Source of the DNA: Gymnodinialimonas sp. 57CJ19
GTDB lineage: Bacteria > Pseudomonadota > Alphaproteobacteria > Rhodobacterales > Rhodobacteraceae
Reading direction: 5' to 3'
Assembly (NCBI RefSeq): GCF_038396845.1
Contig: NZ_CP151587.1
Span: 656,001-720,000 of the forward strand
DNA length: 64,000 nucleotides
Shown here: positions 8,880 to 17,169 of the stretch, piece by piece
How the letters are laid out: every line of letters begins with the position of its first letter
Position numbering within the stretch: position 1 is the first letter of the stretch
Notes under the pieces: generated by a model
Database searches by the model: none
What the model saw: the letters and a program-made list of their open reading frames with translations, nothing else
Told to the model about the DNA's origin: nothing
Position numbers and translations under genes: made by a program

Positions 8880-10732
8880 ATACTCTAACGCGCGTTGTAG
8901 ACTGGCTTTCCAGCCTTGTGCCCCCCTTTGCAAAAGCCGATGGCCCGCCGCCCCAAACCCTTTGGCCTTTCATCAAATGGTGCCTATCGGGCGCATGGCC
9001 GATCATGTTCATCGCGGCGCTATTTTCAGGCTTTGCCGGCTTGATGGAGGTCGCCGCCGCTTGGTACCTGGGCGCGTTGATCGACACGACTACCGGGCCC
9101 ACGGCGGACTACCTTGGCACCCATGGGTTGCTGGTCGCGGGCTACATCCTGTTCTACCTGATGATTCGGCCGCTGTTCTTCGGCTCCTCCGCCGCGTTTA
9201 CCGGCATCGTTCTGCCGCCCAACATCGCGCCATTGGTGCAATCCCGGCTGCATCGCTGGACCTTGGGCCACGACATCAGCTTCTTCGATAACGATTTTGC
9301 GGGCCGGATCGCGCAAAAGCAAATGCAGGCGGCCACCGCGCTTGTAAACATCGTGACCGAGGTGATTAACGCCGCCGCTTACGCCATCATTACGCTGATG
9401 GGGACGGTGGTTTTGCTGGTGGCGATCGACTGGCGGATCGCTGTCTTGCTGCTGGCTTGGTGTGGGATTTATGCGGTGATGATCCGCTGGTATCTGCCGC
9501 GCATTCGGGTGCGCGCCAAGGCCCGAGCCGCCACGCGGGCGAATGTGACGGGGCAGGTTGTTGATACGATTACCAACATCAAGACCGTCAAATTGTTTGG
9601 CCATACCGACCACGAAGACGCCGCCGCGACCGAGGCGATGGGCAATTACCGCGCCGCCGCGCTGCGGTTCGGGACCCTCTCGACCGGGTTCCGTTTCGCC
9701 CTGATGACCACCGCCGGATTGCTACCCGTTGTTCTGGTGCTCAGCGGTGTCTCGCTCTGGCAAAGTGGCCAGGCCACCCCCGGCGATATTGCCGCGATTG
9801 GCGCTATTTCCATGCGTATTTCGCAGATGACAGGCTGGGTGTCGTTCACCCTGATGGGGATCTACGCCAACCTGGGTGAGCTGGAGGACGGGATGCGCAC
9901 CCTTACCCCGTCCCATGGGCTGACCGATGCCGATGATGCCCCCACGTTGCCACGCCTGTCGGGAGCCATCGAGTTCGACGGCGTGTCTTTCGCCTATGGG
10001 CAGCGGACCGGTGGGATTGATGCCATCGACCTGACGATTGCCCCCGGCGAAAAACTGGGTGTCGTCGGGGCTTCCGGGGCCGGGAAGTCGACCCTCGTGG
10101 CCCTTCTGATGCGGCTCTACGATGCAGAACAGGGTCGTGTTTTGCTGGACGGCACAGATGTAAGCAGCGTCACCCAAGATAGCCTGCGGCAACAGATTGC
10201 GATGGTCACCCAAGACACCGCCATGTTCAATCGCACGGCACGGGACAACATCCTGTACGGACGCCCAGATGCCACCGAGGCCGAGGTAGTCGAGGCCGCC
10301 AAACGGGCCGAGGCGCATGACTTCATCCAGGACCTGCGCGACCATCGTGACAACAAGGGGTACGAGGCGTTTTTGGGCGAACGCGGCGTGAAGCTATCGG
10401 GCGGACAACGCCAGCGCGTGGCCCTCGCCCGCGCCTTCCTCAAAGACGCTCCGGTTCTGGTGCTGGATGAGGCCACAAGCGCGCTCGATTCCGAGGTTGA
10501 AGCCGCCATTCAAGACACGCTCCACAGCGTGATGGAGGGAAAGACCGTCATCGCCATCGCCCACCGCCTGTCTACCCTTTCCGCGATGGATCGGATCATC
10601 GTGCTCGATAACGGCAGGATCGTCGAAGACGGCACCCACGAGGCGCTTTTGGCGCAGGACGGGCTGTATGCGCGGTATTGGAACCGTCAATCGGGCGGGT
10701 TTATCGGGCTGGACGACGCGGCGACGGCCTAG
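8876..10732 (+). CDS. ABC half-exporter (TMD-NBD fusion), second of tandem pair
   Basis: This 618-residue paralogue of the preceding gene starts at GTG inside a GTGA overlap. It has the same order: membrane domain (about 40-335), Walker A GASGAGKS (near 398), signature LSGGQRQR (near 507), Walker B VLVLDEA (near 527) and AIAHRLST. C-terminal endings are alike (RQSGGFIG near the end of both), showing that the pair arose by duplication. Coupled translation favours a 1:1 heterodimer, though homodimers are not excluded. Confidence 0.9.
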   Translation: MNTLTRVVDWLSSLVPPFAKADGPPPQTLWPFIKWCLSGAWPIMFIAALFSGFAGLMEVAAAWYLGALIDTTTGPTADYLGTHGLLVAGYILFYLMIRPLFFGSSAAFTGIVLPPNIAPLVQSRLHRWTLGHDISFFDNDFAGRIAQKQMQAATALVNIVTEVINAAAYAIITLMGTVVLLVAIDWRIAVLLLAWCGIYAVMIRWYLPRIRVRAKARAATRANVTGQVVDTITNIKTVKLFGHTDHEDAAATEAMGNYRAAALRFGTLSTGFRFALMTTAGLLPVVLVLSGVSLWQSGQATPGDIAAIGAISMRISQMTGWVSFTLMGIYANLGELEDGMRTLTPSHGLTDADDAPTLPRLSGAIEFDGVSFAYGQRTGGIDAIDLTIAPGEKLGVVGASGAGKSTLVALLMRLYDAEQGRVLLDGTDVSSVTQDSLRQQIAMVTQDTAMFNRTARDNILYGRPDATEAEVVEAAKRAEAHDFIQDLRDHRDNKGYEAFLGERGVKLSGGQRQRVALARAFLKDAPVLVLDEATSALDSEVEAAIQDTLHSVMEGKTVIAIAHRLSTLSAMDRIIVLDNGRIVEDGTHEALLAQDGLYARYWNRQSGGFIGLDDAATA

Positions 10733-10733
10733 C

Positions 10734-10749
10734 GCGGGACTTGTCCCGC
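10734..10749. terminator. Short hairpin after the ABC transporter pair
   Basis: GCGGGA-cttg-TCCCGC follows the second ABC gene stop directly, and a second small hairpin CTTTG-tcg-CAAAG lies at 10756-10768. No strong T-run follows, so termination here is probable but not certain. Confidence 0.4.
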
Positions 10750-10872
10750 CGCGTGCTTTGTCGCAAAGCTCCCCCATGACCTATGCCAGCCATTTCGCCG
10801 CCCGTTTCGGCCGCCCGCACTTCGATCGTTTCCCTTTCCTTCCTCGCGCATCGCGCGGACTGGCGGTGGCCC

Positions 10873-12099
10873 ATGGTTGAGCTGACGATCAAACGCCTCG
10901 GCCACCATGGCGACGGCATCGCGGACGGCCCGGTTTTCGTGCCCCTCACCCTGCCCGGCGAAGTGGTCTCGGGCGAGGTGGACGGCGACCGAATGGCCGC
11001 GCCCGCCATTGTCACGCCATCGTCGGACCGAGTGAAAGCCCCCTGCCCGCACTACAAATCCTGCGGCGGGTGCAGCCTGATGCATGCCTCTGACCCTTTC
11101 GTGGCGACTTGGAAAGAAGATGTGATCACAAAGGCTTTGCAGGCCCACGATCTCCCCGTGCCCCTGCGCCCCATCGTGACATCTGCCCCCCGGTCGCGCC
11201 GCCGAGCGACCCTTGCAGGGACGCGGACCAAGAAAGGCGCGATGATCGGGTTTCATGCTCGTAAATCAGGCACTATCGTGCCGATTAGAGACTGTTTATT
11301 GCTAGAGCCTGCGCTGCTGGATACGATCCCTGCACTTGAGGAGATCGTAAAAACCGGGGCGTCGCGCTCGGCCACTCTGGGCCTGTCCGTGACGCTGACG
11401 GAAACCGGCATCGACCTACTGGTGACCGGGGCAAAGCCACTCGACGGACCGCTCCGCGCGGCCTTGCCACAAGTGGCAGGCGGCCGCTTCTCGCGGTTGA
11501 CTTGGGGGGACGAGCCTGTGTTCACGGAAACCCCGCCGCGCCTGACCCTTGGCTCGGCCCGCGCTGTGCCGCCTCCGGGCGCGTTTCTGCAAGCCACGCA
11601 AGACGGCGAAGCGGCGCTGCAAGGTGCTGTGGCCGAGGCCGTGCAGGGCGCCAAAAACGTCGCGGACCTGTTCTGCGGCATCGGCACCTTCGCCCTGCCC
11701 CTTGCCCAATCCGCACCGGTTCATGCGGTGGAGGCAGCCCCCGACCTGTTGGACGCGCTCGACCACGCCACCCGGTTTGCCACGGGCCTGAAACCGATCA
11801 CCTGGGAAAAACGCGACCTGTTTCGCCGCCCTCTTTTGCCGGACGAACTGGCAACGTTCGACGCCATCGTGATTGACCCGCCCCGCGCCGGGGCCGAGGC
11901 GCAGACAATCGAACTCGCCAAAGCGCAAGTCCCTGTTATCGCGGCGGTTTCCTGCAATCCCGTCACGTTCGCCCGTGATGCTGCGATTCTGATAGAGGCT
12001 GGCTACACGCTGGACTGGGTGCAACCGGTGGACCAATTCCGCTGGTCGCCTCACGTGGAACTTGCAGCGCGGTTCTCCCTTGCCCATATGAGCGGCTGA
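10873..12099 (+). CDS. TrmA/RlmD-family RNA 5-methyluridine methyltransferase
   Basis: The 408-residue class I SAM enzyme should methylate a uridine in 23S rRNA or tRNA. It has an N-terminal TRAM-like segment (2-50), an iron-sulfur cluster motif C58-x5-C64GGC67 with a distant Cys141, a SAM-binding stretch (ADLFCGIGTFALPLA), motif IDPPRAGAE and the nucleophile Cys361 in VSCNPVTFARD. The ATG at 10873 is chosen because the open frame back to 10783 adds residues without family character. Subfamily (RlmD, RlmCD or TrmA) is not decided. The sodium-channel gene follows 17 nt downstream. Confidence 0.87.
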   Translation: MVELTIKRLGHHGDGIADGPVFVPLTLPGEVVSGEVDGDRMAAPAIVTPSSDRVKAPCPHYKSCGGCSLMHASDPFVATWKEDVITKALQAHDLPVPLRPIVTSAPRSRRRATLAGTRTKKGAMIGFHARKSGTIVPIRDCLLLEPALLDTIPALEEIVKTGASRSATLGLSVTLTETGIDLLVTGAKPLDGPLRAALPQVAGGRFSRLTWGDEPVFTETPPRLTLGSARAVPPPGAFLQATQDGEAALQGAVAEAVQGAKNVADLFCGIGTFALPLAQSAPVHAVEAAPDLLDALDHATRFATGLKPITWEKRDLFRRPLLPDELATFDAIVIDPPRAGAEAQTIELAKAQVPVIAAVSCNPVTFARDAAILIEAGYTLDWVQPVDQFRWSPHVELAARFSLAHMSG

Positions 12100-12116
12100 C
12101 CCAAAGGAGCGCCCCC

Positions 12117-12905
12117 ATGTCCGACCTTCGCACCCGCCTTGCACATTGGCTTGCGCGGCCTTCTGTCGGCAATTTCATCATCGGCGTTATCATCTTCAAC
12201 GCGATCATCCTGGGGCTGGAAACTTCCGCGCCCATCATGGCGTCTTACGGCCCGCTGATCGAGTTTCTCGATACACTCTGCCTAAGCATCTTTATCATCG
12301 AAATAGCCCTGAAGCTGGTGGCCCAAGGCTTTCGCTTCTTCCGCAACGGCTGGAACCTGTTCGATTTCATCATCGTCGGCATCGCCCTGTTCCCCGCAAC
12401 CCAAGGCCTGTCGGTCCTGCGGGCGTTGCGCATCCTTCGGGTGTTGCGAGTCGTTTCGGCCGTCCCCTCACTTCGCCGTGTGGTGGAGGGGTTGCTGACG
12501 GCACTGCCCGGCATGGGATCGGTCTTCCTGCTGATGTCGATCATCTTCTACATCGGCGCGGTCATGGCGACGAAACTATTTGCGGACCCATTCCCCGAAT
12601 GGTTCGGCACCATCGGCCTGTCGCTCTACACGCTATTCCAAATCATGACGCTGGAAAGCTGGTCCATGGGCGTCGTCCGCCCGGTGATGGAGGTCTTCCC
12701 CTACGCCTGGCTATTCTTCGTACCGTTCATCATGGTCACGACCTTCGCCGTGGTGAACCTGATCGTGGGCCTTGTCGTGAACTCGATGCAGGACGCCCAC
12801 GCCGAAGAAAGCAATGCCGCAACGGATGCCTATCGTGATGAAGTGATGGAGAGGTTGCTGGCCATCGAAGAGAAGTTGGATCGGGCACGGTCAAAACCCG
12901 ATTGA
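12117..12905 (+). CDS. BacNav-type voltage-gated sodium channel
   Basis: The 262-residue protein is one six-helix channel subunit. S1 is about 19-37, S2 49-70, S3 79-93, S4 98-120 with gating arginines 102, 105, 108 and 111 at three-residue spacing, S5 129-155, pore loop with TLESWSM (178-184), S6 195-224 and a C-terminal helical tail (VMERLLAIEEKLDRARS) fitting the tetrameric coiled coil of this family. The Glu-Ser-Trp filter is the signature of Na-selective NavAb/NavMs/NaChBac relatives. It lies 17 nt after the RNA methyltransferase gene with AAGGAG upstream. In marine bacteria such channels are linked to motility and pH or sodium homeostasis (inference). Confidence 0.92.
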   Translation: MSDLRTRLAHWLARPSVGNFIIGVIIFNAIILGLETSAPIMASYGPLIEFLDTLCLSIFIIEIALKLVAQGFRFFRNGWNLFDFIIVGIALFPATQGLSVLRALRILRVLRVVSAVPSLRRVVEGLLTALPGMGSVFLLMSIIFYIGAVMATKLFADPFPEWFGTIGLSLYTLFQIMTLESWSMGVVRPVMEVFPYAWLFFVPFIMVTTFAVVNLIVGLVVNSMQDAHAEESNAATDAYRDEVMERLLAIEEKLDRARSKPD

Positions 12906-12922
12906 TATACCATTGATATACC
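12901..12922. repeat. Tandem 11-bp direct repeat at the channel stop codon
   Basis: ATTGATATACC occurs twice without a gap (12901-12911, 12912-12922). The first copy contains the channel's TGA stop. The AT-rich unit stands out in a GC-rich region and resembles the tandem at 49573-49594. Confidence 0.8.
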
Positions 12923-12935
12923 CATGGGGCGCGCA

Positions 12936-14855
12936 TTAGGCCCGCTGGCTCAGCACTTCCACACCCAAAGTGGTGAGAACTTTCGCCACGATATCCTCAG
13001 CGTTCATCCCCGCAATCGCGTACATATCGCGTGGGCTGGCCTGGTCGATAAAGATGTCGGGCAACACCATGGACCGGTACTTGATTCCAGTGTCAAACAC
13101 GCCCTTTTCCGCCAGCAATTGCGCGACATGAGAGCCGAAGCCACCCACAGCGCCTTCTTCGACGGTAATCAACGCCTCGTGATGGCGAACGAGTTGCAGG
13201 ATCAGCTCCTCATCCAGCGGCTTGGCGAAACGCGCGTCGGCAATTGTGGGGGTGATGCCGCGCGCCGTTAGGGTTTCTGCGGCCTCTTGCACCTCTTTCA
13301 GCCGGGTGCCGAAATTGAGGATCGCAACCCGAGAACCCTCTGAAATCATGCGACCTTTTCCGATCTCCAAGGCCGTGCCACGCTCCGGCAATTCGACGCC
13401 GACACCTTCCCCACGAGGAAACCGAAAGGCGCTGGGGCGGTCGTCAATCTCCAGCGCGGTGCGCACCATATGGCGCAGCTCGGCCTCATCGGCAGCGGCC
13501 ATCACCACCATGCCAGGAAGGTTGGTCATGTAGCTGATGTCGTAGCTGCCCGCGTGGGTGCAGCCATCGGCCCCCACAAGCCCCGCCCGGTCAATCGCGA
13601 AGCGCACCGGCAGGCGTTGAATGGCCACATCGTGGACGATCTGGTCATAGCCCCGTTGCAGGAACGTCGAATAGATCGCGGCGAACGGCTTCAGCCCGCC
13701 TGCTGCCATACCCGCGGCGAAGGTCACCCCGTGTTGCTCGGCAATTCCTACATCAAAACAACGGCTTGGGAACCGCTCTGCGAACAGGTCAAGGCCCGTT
13801 CCATCGGGCATTGCGGCGGTGACAGCGACGATTTTGGGATCGTCTTCGGCCTCGGCAATCAGGGATTGCGCGAAAACTTTGGTATAGCTTGGCGCGTTGG
13901 AGGGGGCTTTAACCTGCTCTCCGGTGGCGATGTTGAACTTGGCTGTGGCGTGGCCGCGATCGGCGCGATGTTCCGAGTATCCCTTGCCCTTTTTGGTGAT
14001 CGCATGGATCAGAATCGGCCCATCGGCGCGAGATTTCACAGTGCGCAGGACTGACAGGAGGCTCTCCATATCGTGGCCATCAATCGGCCCGACGTAAGAA
14101 AAGCCCAACTCCTCAAACAAGGTGCCACCGACCGTGGCGGATTTCAGAAGCTCCTTCGCGCGGCGGGCACCTTCTTGGAAAGGTTCGGGCAGAAGGGATA
14201 CGGCACCCTTGGCGGCGGCTTTGAATTCTTGGAACGGGGCGCCTGCGTAAAGCCTTGATAAATAGGAAGACATTGCGCCTGTTGGCGGCGCGATAGACAT
14301 CTCATTATCGTTGAGGATCACGATAAGACGCTTGCCCAGATGGCCCGCGTTGTTCATCGCCTCAAACGCCATGCCGCCGGACATGGCCCCGTCGCCAATC
14401 ACCGCAATTGCGTCCCCATGGCCAGTATCGCTATCTCCACCCAGATCACGGGCGACGGCGAAACCGAGGGCCGCAGAAATCGAGGTCGACGAATGCGCCG
14501 CGCCGAACGGATCGTAAGCAGATTCTGAGCGTTTGGTGAAACCCGACAGGCCGTCTTTCTGGCGGATCGTCAGCATCTGCTCGCGCCGCCCCGTCAGGAT
14601 CTTGTGGGGGTAGCATTGATGCGACACATCCCAGATCAATTTGTCACGGGGCGTATCAAAGATCGCGTGCAGCGCGACGGTCATTTCCACCACGCCCAAC
14701 CCTGCCCCGAAATGGCCGCCGGTTTGGCTGACGGTCCAAATCATCTCGGCCCGCAGTTCATCGGCCAGACGCTTCAGATCAGCATCGCTCAACCCCTTGA
14801 GGTCATGGGGAGAGTTCACCTTGTCCAGCAATGGGGTCGTTGGGCGCTCGCTCAT
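12936..14855 (-). CDS. dxs: 1-deoxy-D-xylulose-5-phosphate synthase
   Basis: The 639-residue TPP enzyme condenses pyruvate with glyceraldehyde 3-phosphate in the first step of the MEP isoprenoid pathway. The TPP/Mg motif GDGAMSGG then NNAG, the central [10 protein letters not shown] then HAGSYD stretch, and the C-terminal transketolase fold are all present; length is typical. It is the last gene of a minus-strand unit with xseB and ispA upstream. AAGGA six bases before the ATG is the ribosome site and is formed by the last unit of the 41-bp repeat array, so the array may affect dxs translation. Converges with the sodium-channel gene. Confidence 0.96.
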   Translation of the reverse strand: MSERPTTPLLDKVNSPHDLKGLSDADLKRLADELRAEMIWTVSQTGGHFGAGLGVVEMTVALHAIFDTPRDKLIWDVSHQCYPHKILTGRREQMLTIRQKDGLSGFTKRSESAYDPFGAAHSSTSISAALGFAVARDLGGDSDTGHGDAIAVIGDGAMSGGMAFEAMNNAGHLGKRLIVILNDNEMSIAPPTGAMSSYLSRLYAGAPFQEFKAAAKGAVSLLPEPFQEGARRAKELLKSATVGGTLFEELGFSYVGPIDGHDMESLLSVLRTVKSRADGPILIHAITKKGKGYSEHRADRGHATAKFNIATGEQVKAPSNAPSYTKVFAQSLIAEAEDDPKIVAVTAAMPDGTGLDLFAERFPSRCFDVGIAEQHGVTFAAGMAAGGLKPFAAIYSTFLQRGYDQIVHDVAIQRLPVRFAIDRAGLVGADGCTHAGSYDISYMTNLPGMVVMAAADEAELRHMVRTALEIDDRPSAFRFPRGEGVGVELPERGTALEIGKGRMISEGSRVAILNFGTRLKEVQEAAETLTARGITPTIADARFAKPLDEELILQLVRHHEALITVEEGAVGGFGSHVAQLLAEKGVFDTGIKYRSMVLPDIFIDQASPRDMYAIAGMNAEDIVAKVLTTLGVEVLSQRA

Positions 14856-14869
14856 AACATTCCTTTTTT

Positions 14870-15020
14870 CCGCTACCGCCTTTGGCTACTTGAGCGGGGT
14901 GTTTCTTTTTCCGCTACCGCCTTCGGCTACTTGAGCGGGGTGCTTCTTTATCCGCTACCGCCTTCGGCTACTTGAGCGGGGTGCTTCTTTATCCGCTATC
15001 GCCTTTGGCTACTTGAGCGG
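14870..15020 (-). repeat. Four-copy 41-bp tandem hairpin repeat in the ispA-dxs gap
   Basis: A 28-nt hairpin unit starts at 14870, 14911, 14952 and 14993, exactly 41 bp apart. Read in the direction of dxs transcription each is CCGCT...AGCGG enclosing GCC-(A/G)AA-GGC, followed by an A-rich linker (GATAAAGAAGCACC type). The linker of the last unit becomes the dxs Shine-Dalgarno. The differences between copies fall in the triloop, one stem-flanking base and the linker, while both stems are unchanged. The array fills nearly all of the 167-bp gap between the ispA stop and the dxs start. Confidence 0.95.
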
Positions 15021-15022
15021 AG

Positions 15023-15889
15023 TTACTTATCTCGAGTCACTATATAGTGCGCCAAATCGCGAAGACTCTGCGCTTTATCGCCATAGGGCTGAAGCGCCGC
15101 AGTGGCCTCTGCGAGGAGGGCTTGGGAGCGGGCCTTGGCCGCGGAAAGCCCGAGGAGGGACACGAACGTCGCCTTTCCTGCATCAGCGTCCTTGCGCAGA
15201 GCCTTCCCCGCAAGCGCCGCATCGCCTTCGACGTCCAGAATGTCATCGGCAATCTGAAACGCGAGGCCAATGGCACGGGCGTAAGCCCGCAACGGCGCGG
15301 AATCAGCGTGGCCAAGCACCGCGCCCGCAAGGGCGGGCCATTCGATCAGGCGGCCCGTCTTGTTGGCTTGCAGGTCGGTGATTTCTTCTAGCGTCAGTGG
15401 GCGGCCGGCAGTTTCCGCTGCAATATCTTGAGCTTGACCCAAAACCATCCCCTGCGCACCGCTCGCTTTCGCGAGGCTCGCGCACAGGGCCACCCGCTCC
15501 TCCGCCGTGCCGGCGTCCTCGCCGCTTATTAACTCGAACGCGAAGGTCTGAAGCGCATCGCCGACCAGAACGGCCGTCGCCTCGTTCCATTTCTTGTGCA
15601 CCGTGGGCTGGCCCCGGCGCAGGTCGTCGTCGTCCATGCAGGGCAGATCGTCGTGGACAAGGCTGTAAGCGTGCAGGCATTCCACCGCCGCCGCCGCATA
15701 AAGCGCACGCTCTTGGGGCACGTCAAAAAGCGCCGCGCTTTCCAATACCAAGAACCCACGAAGGCGCTTACCGCCACCAACGGCATAACGCATGCCGTGG
15801 GCGATATCGTCATCACCGAACTGCGCCAATTGCTCTGTCAGGAAGTCGCCAATGCGCGTTTGCGCATCGCTCAGGGTCGTCTCGAACAC
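15023..15889 (-). CDS. ispA: Farnesyl/geranyl diphosphate synthase
   Basis: The 288-residue trans-prenyltransferase elongates DMAPP with IPP to C15 in the cytoplasm. GGGKRLRGFL (38-47), the first Asp-rich motif beginning HDDLPCMDDDD (79-89) and the second, DDILDVEGD (about residue 214), are intact. The start is GTG at 15889, three bases after the xseB stop, so it depends on coupling with xseB. Product chain length (C10 versus C15) is inferred from family; geranylgeranyl synthesis for carotenoids would need a CrtE elsewhere. Confidence 0.92.
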   Translation of the reverse strand: MFETTLSDAQTRIGDFLTEQLAQFGDDDIAHGMRYAVGGGKRLRGFLVLESAALFDVPQERALYAAAAVECLHAYSLVHDDLPCMDDDDLRRGQPTVHKKWNEATAVLVGDALQTFAFELISGEDAGTAEERVALCASLAKASGAQGMVLGQAQDIAAETAGRPLTLEEITDLQANKTGRLIEWPALAGAVLGHADSAPLRAYARAIGLAFQIADDILDVEGDAALAGKALRKDADAGKATFVSLLGLSAAKARSQALLAEATAALQPYGDKAQSLRDLAHYIVTRDK

Positions 15890-15892
15890 GCG

Positions 15893-16135
15893 TTACAGAC
15901 CCTCAACTGGGGTCGCACCTTTCGGTTGGCCGCTGGCATCCAATGTGATCTGCGCGACCTTTTCTTCGGCCTCTTTCAGCTTCGCTTCGCAGCGGGCCTT
16001 CAGGGCCGCGCCACGTTCATAAAGCTTGATGGAATCTTCCAGCGCCACGTCGCCCCGATCCAGCTGGGTCACGACCTGCTCCAACTCGCGGATCGCATCC
16101 TCGAAGCTCATTTCCTCGATGGGTTTATCGGTCAT
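15893..16135 (-). CDS. xseB: Exodeoxyribonuclease VII small subunit
   Basis: The 80-residue protein matches XseB throughout: MSFEDAIRELEQVVTQLD, GDVALEDSIKLYERG and a charged C-terminal helix. It forms with XseA (not in the window) the single-strand DNA exonuclease VII. Its first 11 nt overlap the end of the deacetylase-like gene, and ispA follows after three bases, giving the conserved alphaproteobacterial xseB-ispA-dxs order. Confidence 0.93.
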   Translation of the reverse strand: MTDKPIEEMSFEDAIRELEQVVTQLDRGDVALEDSIKLYERGAALKARCEAKLKEAEEKVAQITLDASGQPKGATPVEGL

Positions 16136-17048
16136 CGTGGTCCTCCAACTCTGTCACATGGGCAAGCACGCCGTCGCCGAGCCCCTGAAGATCATACCCG
16201 CCTTCCAAAGTCGAGACGATGCGGCCTTTGCAGACCTCTTCAGCCACCTTCACCAGTTCGCGCGTGACCCAGGCAAAATCCTCGTCCTCCCAGTTCAGGT
16301 TGGCGAGGGGGTCACGGGTATGGGCATCAAACCCGGCAGAGATCAGGATCAACTCAGGCGCGAATTCGCGCAGGCGCGGGAACACATGGCTTTCGTAGCG
16401 CGAGCGCATCGCTTGTCCGTCCGAGCCGGGGGACAGCGGCAGATTCATCACGTTGTCAGAGGCACCCCGCTCATGCACCGCGCCCGAACCGGGGTAGAGC
16501 GGCATCTGATGGGACGAAATGAACAACGCCCGCGCCTCGTCCCACAGGATGTCTTGGGTGCCATTGCCGTGGTGTACGTCAAAATCAACCACAGCCACAC
16601 GGGACAACCCATGGCGTTCCAGCGCGTGACGGGCGGCGATCGCGATATTGCCGAACAGGCAGAACCCCATGGCACGGGTCTTTTCGGCGTGGTGACCGGG
16701 CGGCCGCGTGGCCACGAAGGCACGCTTGTGGGCACCAGACAGGACACGGTCCACGGCCAGAAGACAGCCGCCGACACCGCGCAGCGCCGCTTCCCACGTG
16801 CCCGCCGAGGCACTGGTGTCGGCGTCAATCTGAACCATCCCGGCCTCGGGCATCGCATTGCGCAGGGCGTCGATGTAGCTTTGCGGGTGGCACAGGGCGA
16901 TGTCGTCTTCGGTGGCCAAAGGCGCCTCTACCCGATCGGCTTCTACTTCAGCCAAGACGGCGAAAACAGTCTCTAAACGGGCGATACGCTCTGGATGGCC
17001 GTCGGGCATCTCGTGCTGAAGGCCGCTGGGGTTATTGATGATAAGCAT
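16125..17048 (-). CDS. Histone-deacetylase-family amidohydrolase (AcuC/HDAC-like)
   Basis: The 307-residue zinc amidohydrolase has the family hallmarks HPERIARL (18-25), the catalytic RPPGHHA (115-121), the metal-binding DFDVHHGNGT (155-164) and SAGFDAH further on, with a GGYDL near the end. Bacterial members deacetylate proteins, polyamines or other small molecules; the substrate here is unknown. It heads the deacetylase-xseB-ispA-dxs unit and is divergent from a succinate-semialdehyde dehydrogenase gene, 121 bp away. Confidence 0.9.
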   Translation of the reverse strand: MLIINNPSGLQHEMPDGHPERIARLETVFAVLAEVEADRVEAPLATEDDIALCHPQSYIDALRNAMPEAGMVQIDADTSASAGTWEAALRGVGGCLLAVDRVLSGAHKRAFVATRPPGHHAEKTRAMGFCLFGNIAIAARHALERHGLSRVAVVDFDVHHGNGTQDILWDEARALFISSHQMPLYPGSGAVHERGASDNVMNLPLSPGSDGQAMRSRYESHVFPRLREFAPELILISAGFDAHTRDPLANLNWEDEDFAWVTRELVKVAEEVCKGRIVSTLEGGYDLQGLGDGVLAHVTELEDHDDR

Positions 17049-17169
17049 GTGTGATCATCCGTCATTGCTGGGTTTCGCGGCGCCCGCCACGAGGTGCGGT
17101 CACGCCCCCGGGGAACTTGGCACACGCGCCGGGCGTTTGTTGGTTAGTGTATCTAGAGGACCCTGTTCA

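Noticed and set aside
14870..15020. CRISPR array interpretation of the 41-bp repeats
   Set aside because: The whole 41-bp period is repeated with no unique spacers, and no cas genes are nearby.
16026..16976. 316-codon plus-strand frame over the deacetylase-like gene
   Set aside because: No family features; the opposite strand has the complete catalytic motifs.
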